NCBI GenBank assembly: GCA_002633005.1
Contig: NMRA01000447.1
Location: forward strand, 293,117 to 357,116
Direction: 5' to 3'
DNA from: Phoronis australis
Taxonomy: Eukaryota; Phoronida; Phoronidae
DNA: 64,000 nt
Numbering within the stretch: the first letter of the stretch is position 1; each line of letters starts with the position of its first letter. Positions 39,901 through 44,996 of the stretch are shown here, piece after piece. The notes under the pieces are model-generated. The model saw only the letters and a program-made list of their open reading frames with translations. It ran no database searches and had not been told where the DNA came from. The position numbers and the translations under genes were made by a program.

Positions 39901-41239
39901 TTTCTGAATAAAAGATATTTGCGACTAGAAAAGACTTGCATCATAGTCATGTCATGGTGTCAATGCCACAGTAGCCTACAATTTGTTTCTGATATTTTTA
40001 CTTAATCTGACTCAATTCTACTACCCGTACATGTAAATATTAACATAATTTGGACCACATAACGGGAATTTCAGTAGACAACACCGTAGGCGTGTAATCG
40101 GAAAACGAAATTTTTGAGGCATTTCATAGACTTCAAAAAACGCCGAGACATTTATTCGAAAAAAGGGACGTGTAAACGGAAAGGTATAGTTTTGCTTGAC
40201 TTGAAACTCTTGTACTTAAAACTACGTTTTTAAATTTGTGTAAATAATTGCAAAGTTTGCCTGCGCCTTGTTCGTTTTTATAAGGATAAGTGCTTTACAA
40301 AACTGAATATATTACAAAACGTTGACGATGAGTGGGATTTCAAAAAGGAAAACTTCCAAGTAAACGTCCCCCTGTCTGGACACTTTACACCACAAGCTGT
40401 AACTTCAAATATACGTCCATGGGCGTTTCGACGGCTGAGCTTATCTATGGAAAACTCCGGTAGCTGATATACTGGACACAAAGTTGCTTTCACTGTGTTT
40501 GGCTAGGTTGTGACTTGCTTCTTCAAGACGACTTTTTAACCCAGTCCCCTGCAGTTACACATAGCCCCGTGTAATTTATTATATACGTGTATCCTATACC
40601 ACGTCTATTTCTTTCAAGGACCCCTCATTTAGTGACGTACAATTGGCTCAATCAAATTCTCCAGTTTCGTGTGTGTTTCAGGAGGAACGCCCTACAGCGG
40701 GATACCCAGCAGTGACCTCCTGGTTATGCTTAAGTCTGGCTACAGGATGCCTCAGCCCTGTAACTGCAGTGATGACGTGTAAGTACAGGTCCTGTGGTGC
40801 AGGAACTCAGGTCATGACAGGCGAGTGCGTGTGTGCAGTAAGGAATACAACTAGAAGCCACGTTTCCAATCCTCTAGTATCAGTCTGATATCAGACCGCA
40901 AGGTGGTAGTTACATGTTTCTGTCGTTTCACGCGATCCCTTCGACACCACATCCGGGGAATAAGATTCATTATTGTCTGAGTTCTAATTAAAAATTTTAA
41001 CTCAAAACCCAACAAAAACAAATCCATTTGACGTTTCTTACGTGAATTTATACTTTGCTCTCCTTAGATACGAGTTGATGACATCATGCTGTAGCGAAGC
41101 TCCTCGCCAGCGACCAACGTCCCATGTTCTTGTGGTCATGTTAGAAGACATGTTAGTCCAGAGGAAGACATTTATTTCCGTGAAGTGTGGAAACGATTTC
41201 TTGTACGAGATCATCGACACCGAGGAAGATGACCAATAG
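761..41239 (+). CDS. Tie: Tie/TEK-like receptor tyrosine kinase gene, 22 exons, 5' end missing
   Basis: Spliced gene; the exon entries below give the coding parts. The 22 exons total 3458 nt and, with one base from an upstream exon, form an uninterrupted frame of 1152 codons plus TAG. Domain order by fragment residue: FTP lectin half 1-79, Ig 80-161, EGF 162-205, 206-255, 256-302 and 303-349, FN3 350-458, 459-550, 551-651 and 652-745, membrane helix about 750-772, juxtamembrane 773-840, kinase about 842-1130, short tail. Extracellular module exons have phase-1 borders; two FN3 domains are split by phase-0 introns. Known family role: Tie receptors are cell-surface kinases of vascular and haemal cells that bind angiopoietins in vertebrates. 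Assignment rests on EGF1 ([12 protein letters not shown]), EGF2 (DPYGCSC), the cysteine-less Ig, and the kinase with its tail. The ligand in this animal is unknown. Signal peptide, promoter and N-terminus are outside the window. Confidence 0.93.
1191..1436 (+). CDS. Tie: Tie-like RTK exon: cysteine-less Ig domain (Tie Ig2-like)
   Basis: Acceptor ttttgtag at 1183-1190, donor gttaga at 1437, phase 1-1, 82 codons. The B strand reads VTVTF, the C strand IRWQKDG, the F strand GGVYSIY and the G strand ITRLVVRG. The two usual Ig cysteines are absent. Vertebrate Tie Ig2 also lacks them and ends in a similar TRLIVR strand just before EGF1, so position and sequence both fit Ig2, the angiopoietin-contact domain in TEK. 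Confidence 0.85.
2612..2938 (+). pseudogene. THAP-domain fragment, transposon-derived
   Basis: Reading through one in-frame TAG at 2644-2646, this strand gives a THAP-type zinc-finger fragment: [19 protein letters not shown], then [31 protein letters not shown] and [11 protein letters not shown]. Expected THAP signposts are C-x-x-C near the start, W in the middle, VC-x-x-HF, and a final proline motif. The VCxxHF histidine is replaced (CGRLF) and the N-terminal cysteine pair is broken by the stop. It sits inside the first large intron, next to a dispersed repeat, so it is most likely a dead piece of a THAP-carrying DNA transposon. It belongs to a different lineage from the THAP copy at 50400. 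Confidence 0.6.
2943..3110. repeat. Dispersed repeat family A, copy 1
   Basis: A-rich start, then gtgaattgcg, ggactttttgtctctc and a C-rich end (cgaccc...agcccccctggg). The same ordered blocks recur at 25576-25745 and, more diverged, at about 41880-42010. No coding potential; class unknown. Confidence 0.6.
5712..6025. repeat. Imperfect direct duplication, about 100 bp units
   Basis: Block 5712-5830 and block 5915-6022 share ordered words (cgacggaccagg/tgatggaccagg, tctggtccctc, ccacagtgtgc/ccacggtgtac), with a partial third copy between them. Looks like an old tandem duplication; no gene. Confidence 0.5.
9703..9834 (+). CDS. Tie: Tie-like RTK exon: EGF-like 1
   Basis: Acceptor gtcgttgcag ending at 9702, donor gtgaga at 9835, phase 1-1, 44 codons; too short and ATG-poor for simple ORF calling. 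It reads a laminin/Tie-type EGF module: YGVNC, then [10 protein letters not shown], then [12 protein letters not shown] and HIC. The last segment is almost identical to vertebrate TEK EGF1. It follows an 8.3-kb intron filled with repeats. Confidence 0.93.
   Translation, partial: YAQGINTALIALRIVHNVRMEAFVMTSLGSASVHLDSWDTFVL
9835..11235 (+). other. Intron between EGF1 and EGF2
   Basis: Non-coding as far as I can see. ORFs near 9958-10250 and 10280-10530 show no recognisable domain or splice support. Confidence 0.5.
11236..11385 (+). CDS. Tie: Tie-like RTK exon: EGF-like 2 with the Tie DPYGCSC signature
   Basis: Acceptor cttcccaaag ending at 11235, donor gtattc at 11386, phase 1-1, 50 codons, no ATG-initiated ORF on this strand. 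The exon reads NRFGSDC, then [16 protein letters not shown] and GFKGMTC. The CRGxxxCxxDPYGCSC pattern is diagnostic of the second EGF module of TIE1 and TEK. An acceptor further upstream, at 11212, would run into an in-frame stop before the domain, so 11236 is preferred. Confidence 0.93.
11386..14562 (+). other. Intron between EGF2 and EGF3
   Basis: Holds the inverted-arm THAP transposon derivative at 12521-13316. The flanks 11386-12520 and 13317-14562 show nothing I can name. Confidence 0.5.
12521..13316 (-). mobile_element. Deleted THAP transposon with inverted arms (same family as 50175-51766)
   Basis: Right end 13200-13316, read on the minus strand, matches the left terminal repeat of the 50175 element (ggttctttgattatcttag, then attaattattcg, gaagtgacg, gaggcaag). 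It runs into a THAP start, [11 protein letters not shown], and then jumps to the end of the THAP gene (SDYR...STP) and its downstream spacer (ccatccagtggga-like words), all in minus orientation. The left end (12521-12770) repeats the terminal repeat, 5' leader and THAP start in the opposite orientation. The copy is therefore an internally deleted derivative with long arms (about 230 bp), both carrying the THAP 5' end. It cannot encode a full protein. Confidence 0.75.
14563..14703 (+). CDS. Tie: Tie-like RTK exon: EGF-like 3
   Basis: Acceptor aatatttcag ending at 14562, donor gtttgt at 14704, phase 1-1, 47 codons. Reads [18 protein letters not shown], then a NxTxC segment and [11 protein letters not shown]. 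The end of the module has CRDSC (three residues between cysteines) instead of the usual CxC. It is the same length as the next EGF exon and closely similar to it, so the two look like a tandem exon duplication. Confidence 0.9.
14704..16674 (+). other. Intron between EGF3 and EGF4
   Basis: No gene, repeat or further EGF exon recognised. Since the flanking exons look like a duplication, an alignment of this intron with the 16816 intron could show whether the duplicated block included intron sequence. Confidence 0.5.
16675..16815 (+). CDS. Tie: Tie-like RTK exon: EGF-like 4
   Basis: Acceptor atcgtcgtag ending at 16674, donor gtgagt at 16816, phase 1-1, 47 codons. Reads [41 protein letters not shown]. 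Cysteine spacing and the unusual FPxC ending match the preceding exon. A donor here leads into a 7.7-kb intron holding a Penelope-like element and a macrosatellite. Confidence 0.92.
17041..17480. repeat. Dispersed repeat family C, copy 1
   Basis: Shares ctgacatggaaagttcaaaa, aggtcaatktcgactcgaygt and gccggttcgatca with 22421-22510. Matching then continues in patches (ttaattwtatggca, tcgtctgcmactcag, aagwaataaatcg) up to about 17440 and 22740. Two copies of one non-coding repeat flank the Penelope-like element and the macrosatellite. Confidence 0.65.
17900..20330 (-). pseudogene. Penelope-like retroelement, decayed, with nested LINE fragment
   Basis: Read on the minus strand, N- to C-terminal order is preserved from 20291 down to about 17950. 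First a start with [20 protein letters not shown], then [13 protein letters not shown] (about 19985-19945), then reverse-transcriptase motifs [16 protein letters not shown] (about 19395-19345) and [13 protein letters not shown] (about 19285-19245; DD catalytic pair). Last comes a GIY-YIG endonuclease segment, [20 protein letters not shown] (about 18215-18150), followed by [19 protein letters not shown] plus C-terminal GIY-YIG is the hallmark of Penelope-like elements. Many stops and frameshifts show that it is dead. An unrelated LINE piece interrupts it at about 18475-18870. Confidence 0.85.
18475..18870 (-). pseudogene. LINE RNase H C-terminal fragment nested in the Penelope-like element
   Basis: A 140-codon open frame (18948-18526, minus) is a chimera. 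Its first part, [17 protein letters not shown], belongs to the Penelope RT thumb. From about 18870 it switches to [16 protein letters not shown], a typical LINE RNase H ending with the last catalytic Asp, followed by a LINE-type C-terminal tail ([14 protein letters not shown]...). Penelope sequence resumes below about 18470. The open frame is therefore accidental. Confidence 0.7.
20720..22275. repeat. Macrosatellite, about 440-455-bp units, with sub-repeats
   Basis: Unit starts recur near 20743, 21178, 21636 and 22075 (gactactggtgt...cctagtggc type). Each unit repeats in order: tcctgaa/tcctcaacggattttc, catgaaat, caccacctagtggccat, tcaaccaaactg, cgtgaaaat, gaggacggctgacga, gcctcctakt. Within each unit the cctagtggc word occurs about every 150 bp, so the array is nested. 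It is bounded by a cccacatatttatatgtgg palindrome with gacgcatt at 20550-20577 and by gtggacgcatttcaacgct with a 5-bp stem (aacgc-tcc-gcgtt) at 22246-22272. ORFs in it are by-products. Confidence 0.8.
22421..22760. repeat. Dispersed repeat family C, copy 2
   Basis: Second copy of the 17041-17480 repeat, same orientation; see that entry for shared words. It abuts the end of the macrosatellite. Confidence 0.65.
22761..24512 (+). other. Rest of the EGF4-FN3 intron
   Basis: Minus-strand ORFs at 22900-23169 and 23722-24000 are open but match nothing I recognise and have no start or splice support. No repeat identified. Confidence 0.45.
24513..24839 (+). CDS. Tie: Tie-like RTK exon: fibronectin type III domain 1
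   Basis: Best acceptor ctctatcag ending at 24512, donor gtacaa at 24840, phase 1-1, 109 codons. FN3 hallmarks: TTVSVRW (B strand), KKYIIEYEQ (C-C'), [10 protein letters not shown], then FYLVRIRI (F strand). A second phase-compatible acceptor at 24560 would shorten the exon to 93 codons and remove the DRP linker, so the longer form is preferred; the start is the least certain border in this gene. Confidence 0.85.
25036..25100 (+). CDS. Tie: Tie-like RTK exon: FN3 domain 2, first part
   Basis: Acceptor gaatttcag ending at 25035, strong donor gtaagg at 25101; phase 1 in, phase 0 out, 65 nt. Encodes [20 protein letters not shown] plus Trp-Pro, the A and B strands of an FN3 domain. Reading past the donor meets a stop at 25158-25160. 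The phase-0 exon at 25931 supplies the rest of the domain. Confidence 0.8.
25576..25745. repeat. Dispersed repeat family A, copy 2
   Basis: Same orientation and block order as 2943-3110: caaaaaacggga, gtgaattgcg, ttgcgcttattt, ggactttttgtctctc, tttgcccact, ttcgacccccc, ccccctggg, gcgcatg. Confidence 0.65.
25931..26141 (+). CDS. Tie: Tie-like RTK exon: FN3 domain 2, second part
   Basis: Acceptor aacattcag ending at 25930, donor gtaact at 26142; phase 0 in, phase 1 out. Reads [14 protein letters not shown] (C strand region) and WQIRVGVFN (F strand), followed by a cysteine-containing end, SSLSCEKN. Joined to the 25036-25100 exon it gives a complete FN3 fold. Confidence 0.9.
26430..26820 (-). 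CDS. Unrecognised open frame on the minus strand inside a Tie intron
   Basis: Open from a TAG at about 26820 to a stop near 26443, about 125 codons without an upstream ATG. Readable segments are [55 protein letters not shown] and [12 protein letters not shown]. The residue pattern looks protein-like (mixed hydrophobic and charged, few low-complexity runs), more so than most shadows here. I cannot name a family. It could be an exon of a nested gene, a retrocopy fragment or chance. No clear donor or acceptor was decided. Confidence 0.3.
27751..27896. repeat. Short palindromic repeat family B, two units
   Basis: Starts catgggcggcgcaccatagg and ends gtgctgcgctgcccat, with a near-copy junction (ccataggcagtgcacc) in the middle, so two units of about 70 bp. 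The ggggggctatagccc core is itself palindromic. Other copies are at 33028-33169, 41622-41691 and 51927-52008. Confidence 0.7.
28385..29090 (+). pseudogene. LINE 3' end (C-terminal ORF2 fragment plus tail)
   Basis: Two overlapping frames together give a LINE C-terminal region: [17 protein letters not shown], then [33 protein letters not shown] and a final cysteine-containing end (CHF...FFICN). This resembles the end of CR1/L2-like LINE proteins. A frameshift near 28580 breaks it. The 3' end is followed by a CT-rich simple tail (29068-29090), as expected for a 5'-truncated LINE insertion. Confidence 0.65.
29870..30172 (+). CDS. Tie: Tie-like RTK exon: FN3 domain 3
   Basis: Acceptor gattttgtag ending at 29869, donor gtaagt at 30173, phase 1-1, 101 codons. 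FN3 motifs: [57 protein letters not shown]. One exon encodes the whole domain. Multiple NxT/S sites (for example CVNETD and NVTL) are expected of an extracellular domain. Confidence 0.92.
30173..32043 (+). other. Intron between FN3-3 and FN3-4
   Basis: No repeat or gene that I can support. Small ORFs at 30170-30710 and 31450-31830 lack domain content. Confidence 0.5.
32044..32261 (+). CDS. Tie: Tie-like RTK exon: FN3 domain 4, first part
   Basis: Acceptor ctcgttctag ending at 32043, donor gtaagc at 32262; phase 1 in, phase 0 out. Reads [39 protein letters not shown], then [10 protein letters not shown]. The F strand is completed by the next exon. The split position corresponds to a common FN3 intron site and differs from that in FN3 domain 2. 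Confidence 0.92.
32300..32455. repeat. Short GC-rich repeat with inverted ends
   Basis: Begins gaggcggatcacgg and ends aaatccaccactgaaagg, an inverted partner of the start, with ggggctttgccctc near the end. It resembles the GC-rich 'gcggatc' repeats at 2247-2330, 6700-6750 and 57130-57290. Probable MITE-like fragment just after the FN3-4 donor. Confidence 0.4.
33028..33169. repeat. Short palindromic repeat family B, two units
   Basis: Reverse-complement arrangement of the 27751 copy: starts catggtggcgcagc and ends ccctatggtacgccgcccatg, with ggggctatagcccc inside. Confidence 0.7.
33444..33507 (+). CDS. Tie: Tie-like RTK exon: FN3 domain 4, last strand
   Basis: Acceptor ttttcattctag ending at 33443, donor gtgaga at 33508; phase 0 in, phase 1 out, 64 nt. 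Encodes [20 protein letters not shown], the F-G strands of the membrane-proximal FN3, including the WGEWRSS edge. Found by phase and motif, since no ORF of useful length covers it. Confidence 0.88.
33508..35072 (+). other. Intron between FN3-4 and the membrane exon
   Basis: Nothing recognisable. The ORFs around 33832-34062 and 34322-34649 (minus) have no supported function. Confidence 0.5.
35073..35157 (+). CDS. Tie: Tie-like RTK exon: transmembrane helix
   Basis: Acceptor ccttcccaacag ending at 35072, donor gtgagt at 35158; phase 1 in, phase 2 out. Reads [10 protein letters not shown], then about 20 hydrophobic residues ending GFLFHR. This is a single-pass type I membrane helix followed by the basic stop-transfer residues of the next exon (RKRRW). 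Confidence 0.92.
35663..35730 (+). CDS. Tie: Tie-like RTK exon: juxtamembrane basic segment
   Basis: Acceptor aaaatccag ending at 35662 (phase 2); donor gtacag at 35731 (phase 1). Reads [21 protein letters not shown] second in-phase donor at 35737 would add two residues. Only phase-1 donors are compatible with the next exon, because the other phase meets a stop. The basic run fits the cytoplasmic face of the membrane. Confidence 0.78.
35731..36884 (+). other. Intron in the juxtamembrane region
   Basis: No gene or repeat recognised; contains several TACATGTA-type words typical of this genome. Confidence 0.45.
36885..36955 (+). CDS. Tie: Tie-like RTK exon: juxtamembrane linker
   Basis: Acceptor ttttacaacag ending at 36884, donor gtaaga at 36956; phase 1 in, phase 0 out, 71 nt. 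Reads [20 protein letters not shown] then NKP. No domain, but it is the only open phase connecting the membrane exon to the kinase exons. Confidence 0.78.
37377..37590 (+). CDS. Tie: Tie-like RTK exon: juxtamembrane tyrosines and kinase N-lobe
   Basis: Acceptor tttttttcag ending at 37376, donor gtaaat at 37591; phase 0 in, phase 1 out. Contains two tyrosine motifs, NTYETV and NVYEKI, that look like SH2 docking sites. The N-lobe follows: [18 protein letters not shown] (glycine-rich loop) and [10 protein letters not shown] with the ATP-anchoring lysine. Confidence 0.93.
37931..38041 (+). CDS. Tie: Tie-like RTK exon: kinase alpha-C helix
   Basis: Acceptor taacattcag ending at 37930, donor gtaacc at 38042, phase 1-1, 37 codons, no internal ATG in frame. 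Reads [16 protein letters not shown], then [16 protein letters not shown]. The Glu in FIGEL is the alpha-C glutamate that pairs with the catalytic lysine. Confidence 0.92.
38803..38981 (+). CDS. Tie: Tie-like RTK exon: kinase hinge and alpha-D/E region
   Basis: Acceptor tacgcctgcag ending at 38802, donor gtagtg at 38982; phase 1 in, phase 0 out. Reads [20 protein letters not shown], then a short insert with SRMDSDYA, and [20 protein letters not shown]. By alignment the gatekeeper is Thr (VAT-EYA). The EYAxxGNL-LSxxQLL arrangement is Tie/FGFR/VEGFR-like. Confidence 0.93.
39500..39684 (+). CDS. Tie: Tie-like RTK exon: catalytic loop, DFG and activation loop
   Basis: Acceptor gcttttgcag ending at 39499; donor gtacgc at 39685, phase 0 in, phase 2 out. 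Contains [13 protein letters not shown] (catalytic loop), [16 protein letters not shown] (DFG and activation tyrosine) and [10 protein letters not shown]. Ending two bases into the Val codon and joining to 39854 gives KSDVWSFG, the expected subdomain IX motif. All catalytic residues are intact. Confidence 0.94.
39854..39894 (+). CDS. Tie: Tie-like RTK micro-exon: kinase subdomain IX
   Basis: Acceptor caatatttcag ending at 39853, donor gtgagt at 39895; phase 2 in, phase 1 out, 41 nt. Reads [13 protein letters not shown], completed to SDVWSFG upstream and TLGGTPY downstream. The motif and both phases make this micro-exon certain. Confidence 0.93.
39895..40681 (+). other. Intron between kinase subdomains IX and X
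   Basis: No feature seen. Other kinase introns (37591-37930, 38042-38802, 38982-39499, 40779-41067) are likewise featureless. Confidence 0.5.
40682..40778 (+). CDS. Tie: Tie-like RTK exon: kinase subdomain X
   Basis: Acceptor tgtgtttcag ending at 40681, donor gtaagt at 40779; phase 1 in, phase 2 out. Reads [20 protein letters not shown], then [13 protein letters not shown]. Matches the GGTPYxG...GYRMxxPxNC pattern of Tie kinases. Confidence 0.93.
41068..41239 (+). CDS. Tie: Tie-like RTK last exon: end of kinase, C-terminal tail and stop
   Basis: Acceptor gctctccttag ending at 41067 (phase 2); stop TAG at 41237-41239. Reads [20 protein letters not shown], then [15 protein letters not shown] and a tail with [14 protein letters not shown]. 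The usual CW of subdomain XI is CC here. The RKTFxxV...FLYEIID tail parallels the short Tie tail with its FTYAGID tyrosine. Confidence 0.93.
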
Positions 41240-41514
41240 TTTAAACACAGGGAGCAAGATCTTTGAAAGATTATTCTAGATGAGAATTTGTTAACAGTAG
41301 ACACGTTGTTCTATGTAATTTTTCCGATGCGGTTATATTTTGCATTGGCTCATTGTAACTGTCCAGTGTTATCTCTTGGCAGTGACAATTCTTTTACTCC
41401 CAATACCGTTTTTTTGGCTTTTAAATAAGCTGTTCTTTTAGTAGTTTTATTATTACATATACTTATTATGTAAACAGTTGCTCTTGTATCATATTCCAAG
41501 TTAAACGACCAAGT

Positions 41515-41516
<2 letters not shown>

Positions 41517-41556
<40 letters not shown>
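41517..41556. repeat. (TA)n microsatellite
   Basis: About 40 bp of nearly uninterrupted TA dinucleotides, roughly 280 bp after the kinase stop codon. Confidence 0.95.
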
Positions 41557-41557
<1 letters not shown>

Positions 41558-41621
41558 TCATTCTAGAACGCATCTTACTTTGGGAATGTGATAGTACGTA
41601 TTACCTAATGTGTGTACATTC

Positions 41622-41691
41622 CATGGGCAGCGCAGCACTGATATGAGTTGGGGGCTACAGACCCCCAGCCCCCTATGGTGTGCCGCTCATG
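41622..41691. repeat. Short palindromic repeat family B, single 70-bp unit
   Basis: Clean single unit: starts catgggcagcgcagcactg and ends tatggtgtgccgctcatg, which shows the family has inverted ends with CATG termini. Confidence 0.7.
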
Positions 41692-43402
41692 TATTCACCC
41701 TTTGTACAGGGACGATCACCCTGAAAATGTTTGTAAACGGATAGGTGTTTGACAGTGCCTGATTTACTGAGGTGGTGGTCGCTAAGGTTTTCGTGCTCCC
41801 AGCCTAAGTAATGGGGAGCCGAATTTTTGAGAATATGGACCTTTTGCTAATTTTCACGGGTTACGTTTAGAGCTTTGAATTTTGCATTCGCCGATTCTTG
41901 CTTGAAGCCTTTTTAGTGGACATTTGCCTAGTCTACTATTTTTTCGGATTTTTTTTGGCTTTTTGTCAACCTCGCAAAATGGGGGTTTGTTCGACCCCCT
42001 GCCTGCCACGCCAACTGAATGCGTTCCCTGGTGCTGTCTTGAATACAGTCGAAATTGCTTTCAAGAAAGTTGCAGCGCTGTTCATGATTCTAAAGTTGAA
42101 AGCCTATCAAGCTGTTTGTTTCATTATTTTTCATTTAAATTGCTTATATCTCAATTAGTATTCATACAAATGTTGTGATATAGCTGATTCTATTCTACTT
42201 CGAATATTTTGCTGGTTTGACAACCATATTGCTTCAACTACATGTGTAGCGCAATAGGGATAAATAAATATTGAACAAAAACACCATGCACCATTATTTT
42301 CGGATTAGTACAACATCAGATTTAGTGTTTGGGTTAAATTATATTTTAGGATTTGTAATTAATGTAATTTTCCAACTAAGAAGGATTTAAGTGTTGGAAC
42401 CAAATAGGCCTATGTAGCATCCACTTTGGATATTATCCTTGAGTGCGGTTCAGCGTTACCATTACCGGTATTCAGGTGACAATCACATGCAAATTATTTG
42501 CATAAGCAATATGTCAGACATGGACAGTAGCAGACGTTTACTATGCTATAGGAAGCAATTCCTCTCTGACATCCATGAAATATGTGGTACTATAGCATAA
42601 TATGTGGACAATTGTGTAGTTATTTGTGTCTAAAAATATCATTTTATCAACACAGCTGATTTCCTTTGTTAAATATCACGTTGATTAGTCTAAATTTTGA
42701 CGCGCAATCTTGCAAGACTTGATACTTTAAGCATGTCTCCATTCAAATTATAATGGATTTTTCTAAAACGCTCTCGATACCTTCGACCTCTACACTCTAC
42801 GACCCACATCCCCCACAACCCAGAACCTCTCACCGACGACGTGTGTCATCATAGATTTATTTGCGCGTTTTACACATTCATAAGCAAATTCGGTCACTGA
42901 ATGACTCCCCTTTAAGACAAACCTACTCAAGAATCTGCCCTGCCTCAAGCCTAGTGGTTAAGAGAAAGTTGCGTAAGAACATGGACTGAAGTAGCGGATT
43001 GTGAGCTTGCTATCCTTGTCAGGGAAATAAATCAACGAGCGGCAACTAATGCTCCTGTTTTACTGAACTCATGGAGAGAGCAGGTTACCGTGAATGTACA
43101 AAATATCACATTTCATTATTTGCTTTCTGCTCTATACTCGCTTGTTGAAAACAGGTACTCCATGTAACGCTGAGACACAGCACTTTTTTGTTAACAATTT
43201 GTTTTTTTCAAACTATTTTGACTGAAGAAATTACGTATTCGTAAGTTCCTTGCTCTTTCCCCAAAACCATGAATCTGCCATTCACAGACGAACAGAAGAA
43301 ACCATTACAATTTTCAGGAAACTACAGTTGTAACCTTAGTAGATCTTTGATTTCATTTGGTCGTGCTGCTTTTCTTCCTTTTTACTTGCCGAGTGGAATA
43401 TC

Positions 43403-43645
43403 TTAAATGAGTGCGCATTTCTGAAACGAAGTTGAGAGGCAACTACTAATTGTTCTGTAATTGTTTACATTGTCAGCAGCACAGCCTTTGCATAAAAGGT
43501 CTTCTATCCACAAAGGAGGAAACTTGGAAGTCTTTACGCTCAGGTTCAATAAATAGGTGAGAGATGGTGTCAGCTTGTCACTAGGCAGTTTCAATAATTT
43601 GGAACTGACACCATCCACATCAATGACTTTATTCAAATCATGGCC
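43403..43645 (-). pseudogene. LINE reverse-transcriptase N-terminal fragment
   Basis: Minus frame reads DVDGVSSKLLKLPSDKLTPS, then LTYLLNLSVKTSKFPPLW and NNYRTISSCLS. This matches the DGIxxxLLK...SLTxLxNLSxxxGxFPxxWK...NNYRPIS region that opens the RT domain of many LINEs. It ends after that, so it is a truncated relic. Confidence 0.75.
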
Positions 43646-44996
43646 ATTTTAAAACTTATCAACAAGCTTCATAGTGGAAAGAACAATGTCATATACTATG
43701 TCGTTGCCTACCCTGCATCAAAGAAAGTCAAGTAGATCGTTATGAGTGGGGTTTGTATCTTCACGATCACGGGTAAGTTTGCTTGTTTTGTAAGTAAAAA
43801 CTTGCTAGCGATCTAGATTTGCCATACCTCCAATTCTCACCAATCCTCATCATTGCAGGTGATGAGGATTTTTCTCGAGAAACAACTTGTCTGATGATTT
43901 TCCACAACATTTTGGTATTCGTCAGGTTGCTACTTATCATTGAACAATAGCGGTCACTACTTGTCTTTGTAATTATTTATTTATTACCATTTCACTACAG
44001 TTTGTAGCCCTCGTAACTGCCGCGTTGCCGTAGACTGACATTGTACACAATTGACAACTGTATCCGATTGCTACAATTGAATGTTTACAGGCACCCGGCC
44101 ATATCAAGTGTTAGGGATTTCGTTTGAACAAACATAAATCAAACAATGCACCAAAAAACTACATGTTCTACTGGACGTTTCCAAGTTGTAAAAATACATG
44201 CAGTTGGTGCCAAGTGAATCGGTGAGGTCATTGTTAAGAATGATTCCATATAAAAACCATATGAAAATGAAAAATCCCTATATACTCAAAAATTCATACA
44301 GAACTAATACTTTGTGCATGTGTTGGGATGCTGGCCCAAAGTGCACTGCTGCAATATTTGCACTCAATGACCTTTGGTTACCGAGATATGACCTATTTGG
44401 CTATAAAGTCATATTTTGCATTTTTTCATGTCAGTAAAACTGCAGTTTTTGAACGGCAAAAAATCAGATTTGGAAAACTGGTGACAAAGTTTGACATTGA
44501 TGGTCATAAAGACTCATGTAATGTTAGTAAGAAATTGAAATTTGCAACTCATAGGTACAATTAAACTTCCAGCAATGGAGAAAACTCCGAGACCACTTTT
44601 CAGGCCAGTCACAAGTGGCAAGATGTTGCTTAACCTGCCTGCTATATCGGAATACATTTGAAGTTGAAATTCTCTTTGTAGACACTTCTAAGATTGAACT
44701 TTAATAATTGCTTTTAAAAAAACTTGTCTCTTACATATTTAGTATTAAACGTGGCCCGCGAATTTGGGCATTTTTGTGATGTGGCCTTACTCTGACTGAC
44801 AAGAGAGTTGAGGCTACTCTTTTAGTTTAGAGATATCACCTAAAATATATGATCTAATATCAACAATGGAATATCACAAAAATTTAAATTTCACTTTTGA
44901 GACCCCAATTTTCTAAAACACTCCATTCTTCGTTTAACTTTACCAATAGCACTTTAGGGTTCGAGATTACATGCACTTCCTGTCACTGCAAAGAAT

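Larger units (their letters stand above)
41240..43400 (+). other. 3' flank of the kinase gene
   Basis: Presumed 3' UTR start. No close AATAAA follows the stop; one occurs at 42263-42268, about 1 kb downstream, and its use is uncertain. Contains a TA microsatellite (41517-41556), a family B repeat (41622-41691) and a diverged family A repeat (about 41880-42010). No gene seen in 42300-43400. Confidence 0.5.
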